This document shows, one piece after another, positions 9,135 through 18,130 of a DNA stretch of 64,000 nt (the first letter of the stretch is position 1; every line of letters begins with the position of its first letter). Source of the stretch: Schlesneria sphaerica (GTDB taxonomy: Bacteria; Planctomycetota; Planctomycetia; Planctomycetales; Planctomycetaceae). The position numbers and the translations under genes are program-made. Under the pieces are notes generated by a model. The model was given only the letters and a program-made list of their open reading frames with translations, was not told where the DNA came from and ran no database searches. The stretch lies in assembly GCF_044336245.1 (NCBI RefSeq), contig NZ_CP172346.1:6510001-6574000 (forward strand), written 5' to 3'.

Positions 9135-9590
9135 TCAGATAAACGCAGAACCACCGGCCATTACCAGATCGAGCGATCCTCCTAACAGGCCACCCAACTG
9201 CGTCCGAGGGACATGAATCAGTGAAATCGTTACCCGTAATGTGTCGCGCATCTGATTGTCCTGGGTGAAGATGAGGCTGGTAATCTGCATGTCCAGGTTG
9301 ACGCTGGTTTTCGCAACGACGGGAACTCCGGCCAGTTTCATCAGGGGGGCCGATGCGGATGCAAGCAGTCGCGACGTGAGCGCCATCGCCTCCAATGGTG
9401 GTCGGAGCGCACGTTGCTTCCCAATCAGCAGCGCCTCGATCGTGATCGTTTTCGTTGTTGGTGCCACCATCTGCGTCAAGGTACTGCCGGCAATTGTCGC
9501 AGTCTTGTATCCTTCGTTCATGACAAAACTCGTCACTGCCAGCAGCGGGACAGCACCAATCAGTACAGGAATGTTCGGTTGCTCGTTCAT
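9135..9590 (-). CDS. Probable baseplate hub or tube-adaptor protein
   Basis: A 151-residue protein starting MNEQPNIPVLIGAVPLLAVT. The pattern KTITIEALLIG followed by the helix RPPLEAMALTSRLLASAS recalls gpU/DNA-circularisation-type or LysM-adaptor N-domains that link tube to hub, but no LysM repeat is visible. Its start overlaps the tube-like gene stop by 4 bases, and it is followed by the plug-like gene. In P2-like tails the gpU position is the same. The exact family is uncertain. Membership of the tail operon is well supported by overlap and order. Confidence 0.5.
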   Translation of the reverse strand: MNEQPNIPVLIGAVPLLAVTSFVMNEGYKTATIAGSTLTQMVAPTTKTITIEALLIGKQRALRPPLEAMALTSRLLASASAPLMKLAGVPVVAKTSVNLDMQITSLIFTQDNQMRDTLRVTISLIHVPRTQLGGLLGGSLDLVMAGGSAFI

Positions 9591-10024
9591 GCGGGATCTC
9601 GGTCCTTTTCCCCCCGGAATCCAAGGATGATGCCACTGAATGTTGCGGTCGGTGCACCATCGATGACGACGTTGCTTGGATTGGCAGATGTGATTAGGCA
9701 GTCGCGAAACAGCATCTTGTTGAACGTCCAGTCTTTCCCATCGCCAGATTCGGCCAGCATGATGTCGAATTTGGTCCCTGCCAGCGCCAGTCGAGTCAGT
9801 TCGGCCACGGCCGGTCCGATTGCTTTGAGGGACAGTGAAAACGTAGCGGCCTGCGGATGAAAGACTGCTCCAATATTGTCCGCTTCGATCGAATGGATCG
9901 GAGTCACTTGCGTATTAAACGTGGGAGTGAACGATTCGACGGCACTGATACTCTTGCCGTTGGCATGAATTTCCAGTCGAGTCTTCCAGTTCAGACTTAC
10001 CGGCGCGGCAGGTGCGTCGGGCAT
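9587..10024 (-). CDS. Tail tube-like (inner tube) protein
   Basis: A 145-residue protein directly downstream of the sheath gene, with GGAG 8 bases before its ATG. The segments VESFTPTFNTQVTPIHSIEA and AATFSLSLKAIGPAVAELTR, and a closing beta part (NVVIDGAPTATFSGIILGF), fit the beta-barrel hexamer subunit of contractile-tail inner tubes. The length is usual for tube proteins (about 140-170). It is the only tube candidate here, whereas Afp/PVC particles carry several. Assignment rests on pattern and on the conserved sheath-then-tube order. Confidence 0.65.
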   Translation of the reverse strand: MPDAPAAPVSLNWKTRLEIHANGKSISAVESFTPTFNTQVTPIHSIEADNIGAVFHPQAATFSLSLKAIGPAVAELTRLALAGTKFDIMLAESGDGKDWTFNKMLFRDCLITSANPSNVVIDGAPTATFSGIILGFRGEKDRDPA

Positions 10025-10035
10025 GGCGAGGACTC

Positions 10036-11166
10036 CTATTGAAACTTGAGGGTGATATTGAGTCGATGAATGGCACCCGCATACGTGACGGTGATGATCG
10101 AATCGACCGTGCGCGAGTTTCGGATATTCTTCAGCTCTTGAGCTTCGAGAACGGACAGCGTGGCCGGGTCTTTATCAAGAAGCACAAGGACTGGCAGAAA
10201 AATGTCATAGTTATCGATGACTTCGCGCTGTTTGAGGGGTTCGAGGACCGACGCCATCTGCGATTCGAGCGAGCGAATTCCGGGGCGGTTAATCCGCAGG
10301 ACACCGATCGATTGAATCAGTTGCGCCTTCAAGCGAAATGTCACATCGTCAAGAGTGCGAATGATGTCGATATAGCGGACGTTGGCACTGCCTGAGATAT
10401 AGCCTTCGCCCATATAAAGCCCGGTTCCGGGGATCAATGTGGGACGGGTGAGCCAATTGACCCCTGCCGAATTCAGGGTCTCAATTTCGGAGTCGTCGAA
10501 GGTGTTGGCCATGGTTAAGCCGACCGGCTTGAGGATGAGCGAAATATGCGGTTCATACCCTGCGATCGTACCAGCCACGGCCGCGGCCGCATCGCCATCC
10601 GATTTGTGTGCGACGACGACCATCCGTGAGACGGACAAGCCGAGCCCAGCGACCAGCCCTGCGGCCGTCGATGCCGCTGCTGTTTTATCCAGCATGGTGA
10701 CACCGATTCGTTCTTTACCGTCACCACCACCGGCGCCCGACAGCGTCGCGACGTGTGAGGCCAACAACTTGACAGCTGCAGAATTCGCGTCGTTCAATGG
10801 TTTGTCAGCAAGCATGACGATTTGAACGTCAAGTTTCCCGACCACCGCGAATGAAGCTGCGACGTCATCGTCAGTTCGAATGGCCCAGACGAGAGAGGGA
10901 CCGGGAGACTGCCCGAATGCGGTTCTTACAGCAGATCCCAGCGGCCCTTGAAACCAGTCTGCACTATCCACGGCCTTCTTGTTTTTGGCGCTGGCCGGAT
11001 CATTCGGGTCCGATACGCTGTCTGGATTCGTGACCGGAATCGCAATGTTCACCGGTCCCGTTGCGTCATCAGAGGTGTCGCCGACAATGGCAATATCTCC
11101 AAACGCCCGCGTTGCCGGTTTAAAGAAATTGGTAACGGGGGTCACCGTGATGTATCGAACTGTCAT
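10036..11166 (-). CDS. Contractile tail sheath protein
   Basis: A 376-residue sheath subunit with GGAGAGGAG just upstream of the ATG. The N-terminus (ITVTPVTNFFKPATRAFGDI) and the C-terminal module carry the sheath-family layout. The C-terminus includes a DIIRTLDDVTFRLKAQLIQS helix, the LRINRPGIRSLESQMASVLE region, and a final strand (GAIHRLNITLKFQ) that augments a neighbour's sheet. The protein would polymerise around the tube and contract on firing. It is shorter than Afp2/3-type sheaths, closer to minimal sheath forms. A single copy is seen in this window. Confidence 0.88.
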   Translation of the reverse strand: MTVRYITVTPVTNFFKPATRAFGDIAIVGDTSDDATGPVNIAIPVTNPDSVSDPNDPASAKNKKAVDSADWFQGPLGSAVRTAFGQSPGPSLVWAIRTDDDVAASFAVVGKLDVQIVMLADKPLNDANSAAVKLLASHVATLSGAGGGDGKERIGVTMLDKTAAASTAAGLVAGLGLSVSRMVVVAHKSDGDAAAAVAGTIAGYEPHISLILKPVGLTMANTFDDSEIETLNSAGVNWLTRPTLIPGTGLYMGEGYISGSANVRYIDIIRTLDDVTFRLKAQLIQSIGVLRINRPGIRSLESQMASVLEPLKQREVIDNYDIFLPVLVLLDKDPATLSVLEAQELKNIRNSRTVDSIITVTYAGAIHRLNITLKFQ

Positions 11167-11211
11167 TGATGCTCCTCTCCGATCGGAGACACTGAATCGA
11201 TGATTGAGCGA

Positions 11212-12054
11212 TTACGCAAACAGACAGAACATGTTTTCAGCCTGAAACAGGGTTAAAGCACTCGCTTTTACCTTGGTCGCGTCCATCCCGGGGATCGTTC
11301 CATCGACCACCGACGCGCCAGGGAAGACAACGACGAAAGCATAGGGTGTAATGACGGTGGCTCCCGCGACGCTCGTGAGGTGATCCTGCTCTTTTTCGAG
11401 GATCAGACGACAAATCTTCGCGGATTGCAGCGCTTCACGAGCGGCAAATGTCTCACGAATCAGCACACACACGTTGAGCGGATAGGTCTGCGAACTTGCG
11501 GGACTGTTCGGATCGAAGACGGGAGGCGCCTTGTAGATGAATTCCAGAAACAGCATCGGCTGCTCTCGAAAATCTTCAATGCTCTCAATCCGAAACCTTT
11601 CGAAGAACGCATCAACGATAGAAGGAGAATAAAGGTTCGCGAGTGCCGCTTTCAGATCGGCGATCGACGCGACATCTCCCAATTTCTGACTTAAGTCGTG
11701 TGATGTAATTCGCTCGATCGGTGCTGCCAGCGAGGCGACCTTTGCGGCGATGGTGACTTCAAGGAAAATATCGATCCATTCGAGGCGACCACGACGTGGC
11801 CAGCGTCCGTCGCGCCGTGTCCGCTCGGTCGAAGGGACGATCCGTTCGTCGACGCCATGGTATTGCAGCGTTTCCCAGGCAGGAACCTGGAATTGACGGC
11901 GGACCGCGCCGATCTCGAGTTCGCGAACTTCAACCGATTCGCCCCGGTAAACCTGGCTGAAGAGCATTTGCAGACCGGCCTGATTTGTCAGCCAGTCAGC
12001 GACGAATGAGTCCTGAGTGAACCGGAATAGCGCCCCATCCGAAAATACACCCAC
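11212..12054 (-). CDS. Hypothetical protein upstream of sheath, 280 aa
   Basis: A 280-residue protein with a GTG start preceded by a strong GGGGGAG site. It has no signal peptide or membrane helix. It mixes helices (LGDVASIADLKAALANLYS; VDAFFERFRIESIEDFREQP) with a strand-rich C-terminal part (TSVAGATVITPYAFVVVFPG). It is first or second in the operon and 45 bases before the sheath gene. A cap, tail terminator or assembly factor would fit that place, but I do not recognise the family and give no firm function. Confidence 0.6.
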   Translation of the reverse strand: MGVFSDGALFRFTQDSFVADWLTNQAGLQMLFSQVYRGESVEVRELEIGAVRRQFQVPAWETLQYHGVDERIVPSTERTRRDGRWPRRGRLEWIDIFLEVTIAAKVASLAAPIERITSHDLSQKLGDVASIADLKAALANLYSPSIVDAFFERFRIESIEDFREQPMLFLEFIYKAPPVFDPNSPASSQTYPLNVCVLIRETFAAREALQSAKICRLILEKEQDHLTSVAGATVITPYAFVVVFPGASVVDGTIPGMDATKVKASALTLFQAENMFCLFA

Positions 12055-12196
12055 GCTGCGCTCCCCCTTGTCCGCAGAGGTGAGATGGTCTTAGTCGCCT
12101 GGTTACCTGATTCGCTGATTCACAGCTTGACAACCAAACTCAACCGATTCAGGTTAGGCAGACCTGCGACCGAAACCAAGGGACGCATCTGGGGCG

Positions 12197-12889
12197 CTAC
12201 TGGGCCGCTCGCTGTTTCCAGGTTACACCCCGTCCTTGACCGTCGGAAAAGAATCGGATCACCGGGTTAATCTGATGATTCAGACGCTTCACGGCATCGT
12301 GTAAGCGCTCAATCGCATCGGTTGAAACCGCCGCTGCAATTGGGTTGTCGATTCGCGGAGGCCAGCCCTCTTCCTGAAATGCGTTGAGAATCGCTTCCTG
12401 GTTTTTTGCGGGTTGACGAAACCGCTTTGCCAGGATCTCGCCCACTCTCAGCTCTCGATGATGGCAGTCCCAGAAAGGGATTGCCGCGTGCGGGCCCCGC
12501 TGCGGCGAAGAATGGCTTGCATCCATAACGGTTGGACCGTTTGAAATCATTTTCTGCACGAGTTGAACGCGTTCATCGGCCAATACAAAACAGCTGCGAG
12601 CGTCGATCGACATACCGGGAGGAAGTTCGAAACTTCTTTGCCGGGCACCCCGTCGGGTGATTTCCACGCGATGTTCGGTCATCCCCTGGCAGATCAGATA
12701 ACGCAAATCATTGTTGTTCAGTCCCGCTTCCTTGATCGAGTGAACTTCGAGGGCGAATTCCCACTTCGGAAGGCTCAAACGAAATGCGGTCTCGTGAGCT
12801 TGAAGCAATAACGAGAGTGCATTTTTGAGCTCAGGCCTTATCAGATGTGTGACGTCTTCATCGAACCTTACTTCGCGGTGAGGTTGCAT
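12197..12889 (-). CDS. Winged-helix-like hypothetical protein
   Basis: A 230-residue soluble protein. The C-terminal ~90 residues (WDCHHRELRVGEILAKRF, NQEAILNAFQEEGWPPRIDN, AIERLHDAVKRLN, IRFFSDGQGRGVTWKQ) have the helix-helix-helix-wing pattern of a winged DNA-binding domain. I recall similar domains in planctomycete proteins. The N-terminal 130 residues are unassigned. It lies 142 bases upstream of the tail operon on the same strand, so it could regulate that operon or be its first gene. Both are inferences. Confidence 0.65.
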   Translation of the reverse strand: MQPHREVRFDEDVTHLIRPELKNALSLLLQAHETAFRLSLPKWEFALEVHSIKEAGLNNNDLRYLICQGMTEHRVEITRRGARQRSFELPPGMSIDARSCFVLADERVQLVQKMISNGPTVMDASHSSPQRGPHAAIPFWDCHHRELRVGEILAKRFRQPAKNQEAILNAFQEEGWPPRIDNPIAAAVSTDAIERLHDAVKRLNHQINPVIRFFSDGQGRGVTWKQRAAQ

Positions 12890-13393
12890 GGTGCGTCTCT
12901 GGTGAGTACGAACGCCGACTTGAGATTGACGAAGTGCAGGTCGATACTAACCATCAAAAAATGGCTCGACAATCCCCGGTCTATGCTCTTTTTTCTCTTT
13001 TGTAAGCAGTCTTGTACGCGATATTGCAGGCGTCGTCGGCTGATCTCGCTGAACTGCTCGAGCGGTCAAAGTCGCGGGACCATCGCACCTTGTTCGGGAT
13101 TGCGCCGAGCCCTGATTCGCTCCAAGACGTCGGTTGTTCAGAGAGTCGTCAGTGGGGAGGCGAAGTTCACCGGAAAGACACTCGACAAGCTGCGTGTATT
13201 GACGGCGCAGCTTCAGGAGTTGGCCCAAGCCCGTCGGTGCTGATTTCCCGACGCAACGCTTCGGGGCTTTTCATCTTTCGGTCCGTTCCTCCGCCCGCTT
13301 CTGGGGATCGGGCGACCGCAGCTTCCTGAGTAACAGGAGGGATATCCTGCCGATCAATGAAAGACGTGCTGGAAGCACGTCCGGGAGCGCGGA
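12890..13393. other. 503-base gap with no convincing gene
   Basis: Short frames exist on both strands, but none combines a ribosome site with a recognisable product. On the plus strand one frame holds a stretch near 13125-13240 (SVVQRVVSGEAKF, then KTLDKLRVLTAQLQEL) that resembles the end of an XRE-type helix-turn-helix, but its upstream residues do not complete the fold. It may be a decayed regulator or chance. Confidence 0.3.
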
Positions 13394-13960
13394 CTAAATG
13401 TCGATGATTGCCGCCTGTCTTTCGATCTCTTCCAGTTGCACGAGGTCCCCATTCCCCATGCCGGGACAAACGGTCTGTCCCCGCTTCCAGGTGTCCTGGC
13501 TCTCAAGGTTTGAATTCCAGAACGGCCAGGTGCCGCATTGAGGGGGGCGAACCGGGTAAATTGTACATCGACGAGTCTGTCCGTCGAAGAAAGTACAATC
13601 ACCGTTGGGGTAGTCGCGTAGCGTTCTTCGGCCACCAAGCAGTTTGGTGTGCGTGATGCGGGTTTCCCCGATCGACTCACCGCGAAAATCGGCGATCGCC
13701 TGCAGTTCTTCATCAGTGACCCAAACGACACCCGGAGAACCTGTGCAGCAGTTACCGCACTGCGTGCACTTGAACTTCAGTCCGTCTGAATACCATTTCT
13801 CCGTTGTGCTCAATGTAAATCTCTTTTTCCGTCGGAAAGGGTCGGGGGGAATTAACGTGTGCCCCGTCGGCCCCGAATCTTCAAAATCCGCAGGCCACCT
13901 CGGTGGCTCGTCAGACCATGGGTGCTGGAATACGGCCTCTATTAGAGCAGGTGAACCCAC
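13394..13960 (-). CDS. YkgJ family cysteine-cluster protein
   Basis: A 188-residue protein with the YkgJ/UPF0153 cysteine pattern: CTQCGNCC near residue 65, then a CTFF...CTIYPVRPPQCGTW block. These cysteines are thought to bind an iron-sulfur or zinc centre. The exact reaction of most family members is unknown. The start is a GTG with a weak ribosome site, and a start further in is possible because the first ~45 residues are Pro-rich and poorly conserved in style. It stands alone, 188 bases downstream of the cytochrome-WD40 gene on the same strand. Confidence 0.8.
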   Translation of the reverse strand: MGSPALIEAVFQHPWSDEPPRWPADFEDSGPTGHTLIPPDPFRRKKRFTLSTTEKWYSDGLKFKCTQCGNCCTGSPGVVWVTDEELQAIADFRGESIGETRITHTKLLGGRRTLRDYPNGDCTFFDGQTRRCTIYPVRPPQCGTWPFWNSNLESQDTWKRGQTVCPGMGNGDLVQLEEIERQAAIIDI

Positions 13961-14148
13961 TTTCGTTCAAACGGAGCAGAACCTTCGCGCTGCTCGTAGA
14001 GCGCTGCGGTGCCTCCGACGAGTTGCGAAACTTCGAGAACCTTCCTCTAGCAGGTCCGATCCGAATTTCTGTTGAGCGACGAGGTGGTGTTCGATCAGAT
14101 TGAAACTGTTTCAAGGGCCGGTTAAGTGGCCCGCTCCGGTCCCGCGCC

Positions 14149-16941
14149 CTACTGAGCGGCGACTGCTTTGGCATCGGCAGGGGACTTCTTTTTCACTCGC
14201 AATGTTACGGGCGGGGATGCCTGATTGCCGACTCCCTGAGTGACAGCATGGATCAGTCGCTCGGTCTCGGGGACCCAGGGACGAGCGGTAAGGAAGATCT
14301 GTCGCTCCGTCTCCTGCTTGCGGACCAGCACTCCCGATAGTCCGATGTTATCGACGATGATTCCGTGAGGCAGGTTATCGATGTCAAACCGAACGTCGTC
14401 CTCGTGACCGTTCCGTTCAACGATAATTTTGGCGGTGATCGTCGTGCCCGGCTCGATGACCAGACCACCCTCTTCTGTGGTCGAATGGGGGTCATCGGGA
14501 ACGAGAGAAACTCGGACAGGACCGGGCTTGTCCAGTTTCACTTCTCCCAGTCCTCCGATGGTCTTCGTGACGAGCCGTCCATTGATCTCTGCCGTCGCGA
14601 GGATCGTAATTCTGTCCAGGTCTGCTTGAGTCGGTTCTGGAGCAGATTGAGAGGCGGTCAGGACGCTGAACGCTTCATAAAGCCCCGCCTCAATTATAGT
14701 CGGTGACGAGGCATCAAAGCCTTTCGGCAAACCAGCCAGATCGAGTCTGACCGGCCCGTCAAAGTGATCCAGTCGTGACAGTGTGAACTTCAGGCGTTGT
14801 CCGCTTCCCGCTGGAACTTTGGGATTCATCGTATTGACGGTCACGGTGAAGTCAGGGTTGGGCCGACGAACTTTCAACTGATAGGAAAAGTCTGGACCAC
14901 TGAGCCCCCGAACATCTGTCACTTTGATGAAATACGCACCCGTTGCTGGTGCAGTAAACAAGATTCGCGAATCCTTGCCCAGTTTTCGTTCCGCATCGTC
15001 ATCGTTGGCGTAATACACGGGAAAGACGGGAAGACCATTTTCGACGATGTTCGAATCGGGAGGATATGCTTCGACGATATAGGCGGGCTCATCTTTGGCG
15101 TGGGCCGCTGCACTGGTGTCGAAATAACCACGTCTCTTCCCGTCGACCGAGTACAGCACATAGCCCGAGTCAGGACCTTGAGGGGCGCGAAATGTTTTGC
15201 AGACTTCTCCGTTCATGTAGACCAACTGATTCAGGTCCATTTCTTCCCAGAACTCGAGCCTGACGTCGGGCGAAGACGAATCGATCGGCCGGAAATTAAT
15301 CCAGGAATCGCGCACTGCCTGCAGGAGTGCTCTGAGCACCGGTTTTCCATTCGGATACTGAATCTCGAGTTTCGTATCGGCATGTGATCCGTTGCGGGCG
15401 GCGATCGTCTCGAAGACGAACTGGTCACCCTGACGAGCTTCGATCCGGTAGTAATCGCCGTCGGACGTGGCTCGGTTCGGGCTATTCAATTCTCCCTGCA
15501 CGAGACAGGGAACCGACAAGGTTTGAGCGGCTTGTGGAGTGTTATTCGGCTCGATCTCGGTTACGGGACTAAGATGCTGCGAGAACGCGATCTCTGCAGG
15601 ACGTGTCGTCTCGACCAGTGGCGCCATTTCTGTGTGTGAGTCAGCAAGGGCGGGATCGATGGGGTAGATCTGATGATCGCCGTTCATGCGTCCGACAAGC
15701 AACCGTCTGTTGTCGGGGGCGAAGGCCAGTGCCGACGCCCAGTCGGGTTGCCGTTCAAGGACGGCCACCTGGGTGTACGTGTTTGTTTCCCAGATCTTGA
15801 TGCGCAGGTCTTCGGACGTTGACGCCAGCAGGCGACCGTCAGGGGAATAAACGACAGCCAGAATCGGGCCTTCGTGCGCGAACCGAGCGAACAGAACGGG
15901 GTTCGTCCCTTCCTGACCCGTGTCGCTGATCTGCCAGATTCGGATTCGGGCATCAGCCCCTCCTGCGGCAACGTGTTTCCCATCAGGACGAAACGCCACC
16001 GACGTCTGTTCCTTGGCTGGCTGCGAAAACGTGTCGAGTCGACTGCCAGAAGCGACATCCCACAGTTTGACGGTTCGATCGCCACTTGCCGTGGCAATCA
16101 ACTTCCCGTTCGGCGAGAAACTCGCACTGTAAATCGCGTCGTTGTGTCCTTGAAAAGTCTTCAGGGATTGACCTGTCGCGACGTCCCAGACGATCAGATT
16201 GCGGTCATATCCCGCGGTTGCGAGCGTTTGTGCATCGGGACTGAGCTGTGCCGAGTAGAGTGTGTCCTGGTGTCCCTGAAACAGAGCACTGCGGGTCCAG
16301 TCGGCAGTGTTCCAGAGGGTCGCTTCGCCGAGCAGTCCCACTTCCCCTGCTGCCACACACAGCCACTTTCCGTCCGCAGAGAAACGGACTTCATTCACCG
16401 ACCCTGTGTGTCCACTGAGGTGGATGGCGTTTTCCCCGGTGATGATTTCGATTCGTTGAGCCCGAGCAAGAGCAATCGTGTTTCCATCAGGAGAGAACGC
16501 GACTGATGTAATCGCTTCGATGACTTTCCCTCTGGGGGGGATCCTGGGAGTGACGAGATCAGGGTGAGTGAGGGGCGCAGCAGGCGCTTTTGCGCCGGCA
16601 TCGATCCATTCACGAATCGCAGCAACTTCCTCGGGCGCGGGAGCAGGATGATCTTTCGGCGGCATTCTGGATTCGTCGGTCGCGGTCAGGCGTTTCCAGA
16701 GCAGACTTTCACGGCTCTTGCCCGCCACAATCCCCGGCCCTTCACTTCCCCCTTGCACGGTGCGGGCGTAGTCCTGCAGGACGAGGCCACCTTCCGCCTC
16801 TTGGGGGTTGTGGCAGCCGACGCAGTACTTCCGCAACACCGGGAGCACATCCCGATTGAACTCGGGTGGTTCCGTGGCATTGGCGAAAATTGGCGCGAAC
16901 AGTAGACAAGCGATACCAGCGAGAAGCATCCGACTTTGCAT
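14149..16941 (-). CDS. Secreted planctomycete cytochrome c-WD40 repeat protein
   Basis: A 930-residue exported protein. Residues 1-22 form a signal peptide. A CVGCH haem-attachment motif sits at 40-44, with a possible distal methionine ligand in the DESRMPPKDHP segment, typical of the PSCyt1-type domain. Residues ~135-430 form WD40 repeats (for example FSPNGKLIATASGDRTVKLW and LSPDAQTLATAGYDRNLIVW). The remainder looks like beta-sandwich or pre-peptidase C-type domains. Such proteins are common in planctomycetes and presumably act in the periplasm. Electron transfer is inferred from the haem motif, and the partner is unknown. Confidence 0.88.
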   Translation of the reverse strand: MQSRMLLAGIACLLFAPIFANATEPPEFNRDVLPVLRKYCVGCHNPQEAEGGLVLQDYARTVQGGSEGPGIVAGKSRESLLWKRLTATDESRMPPKDHPAPAPEEVAAIREWIDAGAKAPAAPLTHPDLVTPRIPPRGKVIEAITSVAFSPDGNTIALARAQRIEIITGENAIHLSGHTGSVNEVRFSADGKWLCVAAGEVGLLGEATLWNTADWTRSALFQGHQDTLYSAQLSPDAQTLATAGYDRNLIVWDVATGQSLKTFQGHNDAIYSASFSPNGKLIATASGDRTVKLWDVASGSRLDTFSQPAKEQTSVAFRPDGKHVAAGGADARIRIWQISDTGQEGTNPVLFARFAHEGPILAVVYSPDGRLLASTSEDLRIKIWETNTYTQVAVLERQPDWASALAFAPDNRRLLVGRMNGDHQIYPIDPALADSHTEMAPLVETTRPAEIAFSQHLSPVTEIEPNNTPQAAQTLSVPCLVQGELNSPNRATSDGDYYRIEARQGDQFVFETIAARNGSHADTKLEIQYPNGKPVLRALLQAVRDSWINFRPIDSSSPDVRLEFWEEMDLNQLVYMNGEVCKTFRAPQGPDSGYVLYSVDGKRRGYFDTSAAAHAKDEPAYIVEAYPPDSNIVENGLPVFPVYYANDDDAERKLGKDSRILFTAPATGAYFIKVTDVRGLSGPDFSYQLKVRRPNPDFTVTVNTMNPKVPAGSGQRLKFTLSRLDHFDGPVRLDLAGLPKGFDASSPTIIEAGLYEAFSVLTASQSAPEPTQADLDRITILATAEINGRLVTKTIGGLGEVKLDKPGPVRVSLVPDDPHSTTEEGGLVIEPGTTITAKIIVERNGHEDDVRFDIDNLPHGIIVDNIGLSGVLVRKQETERQIFLTARPWVPETERLIHAVTQGVGNQASPPVTLRVKKKSPADAKAVAAQ

Positions 16942-17164
16942 GGAACGGACCTTTGCAACCAGGTGCGTAAAGAGTCCTCATCCTACGGCTGGGGGAAGAA
17001 TCATGCCATCAAAAACGAACTGCTTCTTTTCATCTCGACCTGGCCACTATTATGTCATCGACAAGCAGTCATCGAGTTTCCCCGCTTGCAAACTCAATTG
17101 TTCATTGTCTCCCGTAAGTGTAACCAGGTTTGTCGGGCATGGTCTGAACTCCCGCGCCGGGACT

Positions 17165-18130
17165 TCATGCAACTTGCAACTGGGCACCATGGTTTAATGG
17201 TGAGACCACGTCGAACGTGCAATCGGACCACCGCGGATCCTGTCGGAAGTCCCTGCAAAGTTGGTCTGCGTGAGTTTTGCTATCGCAGAGCGCAGCCAGC
17301 GTGGGACCCCACGAAGTTTGAGCGACGCCCTCGATCCCTTGCCGTCGAATGACATCCGCCCATTCCGCCATGCGAGGATGCGCGAAGACCCCGCCTTGCG
17401 TGGGAGTGAAAAAGTCACCGACGGCATGGCCGAAGGCAAACATCGATTCACTGCAGCGTGAGAAGTCACGTTCGATGACGGCCGGCAACCAATCCATCAG
17501 GACGATCCGGCAAAGCTCAGCGGTGAGTGAGCTGGGCATGGGAGGTTGCCGTGCAAAGGCCGATTGCTCGGCTTCGCCTGACAGCCCCGCTGCTGAAACC
17601 GGTTTGGCAAGTACAAATTTCCATTCATCGGGGAAAGGAACTCGAGCGACCAGTGTGCCTAGCTGATTCGCGTCCAGCCGTCCCCCATCGACCAGGAACC
17701 CCCCTTGCTGAAACCCATACAACCCCACGGCGGATCGCATCCCGCGTTGCACGCGCCGAGCCAGGACTGGAAGCGGTACCTGAGACTCACCGGACAGTCG
17801 CGAGATCAGGCTGGCGACGGCCAGACCTAACTGCGTTCCCGAACCGAATCCACAATGGGAAGGGACCGTTTCGAGGATTTGAATCTGACAGGCCACGCGG
17901 TCTTGCGGTGCGAGATGTTCACGCGAGCGTCTCAGAAATTCGGTCACCCGGGATATCAGGTGCGTCTCGCCCAGTACGGCATCCTGTGTCTGACGCCGTG
18001 CTTTGAGAACGAGTCTTGGCGCGTCGATCATGACTCCGACTCCGCCGAAGCGGCCACCTGCCGGTGCTGCCACTGACAATGGTCCGAAGTGCAGGCGTGC
18101 GCCAGTCGTAATTGAGACTTCGTTGATCAT
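17165..18130 (-). CDS. Beta-ribofuranosylaminobenzene 5'-phosphate synthase family (MptG-like)
   Basis: A 321-residue GHMP-kinase-fold protein. It starts MINEVSITTGARLHFGPLSV and has the glycine-rich GFGSGTQLGLAVASLI loop near 115-130, both typical of beta-RFAP synthases. That enzyme joins p-hydroxybenzoate or p-aminobenzoate to phosphoribosyl pyrophosphate with loss of CO2, an early step of tetrahydromethanopterin synthesis. Planctomycetes are among the bacteria known to carry this C1-transfer pathway. The neighbours are not other pathway genes, so the cluster is dispersed or lies elsewhere. Confidence 0.85.
   Translation of the reverse strand: MINEVSITTGARLHFGPLSVAAPAGGRFGGVGVMIDAPRLVLKARRQTQDAVLGETHLISRVTEFLRRSREHLAPQDRVACQIQILETVPSHCGFGSGTQLGLAVASLISRLSGESQVPLPVLARRVQRGMRSAVGLYGFQQGGFLVDGGRLDANQLGTLVARVPFPDEWKFVLAKPVSAAGLSGEAEQSAFARQPPMPSSLTAELCRIVLMDWLPAVIERDFSRCSESMFAFGHAVGDFFTPTQGGVFAHPRMAEWADVIRRQGIEGVAQTSWGPTLAALCDSKTHADQLCRDFRQDPRWSDCTFDVVSPLNHGAQLQVA

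Noticed and set aside
1..12889. Prophage
   Set aside because: Only tail genes are present in 12.9 kb. No capsid, portal, terminase, integrase, holin or attachment repeats were seen, although the left edge is open.
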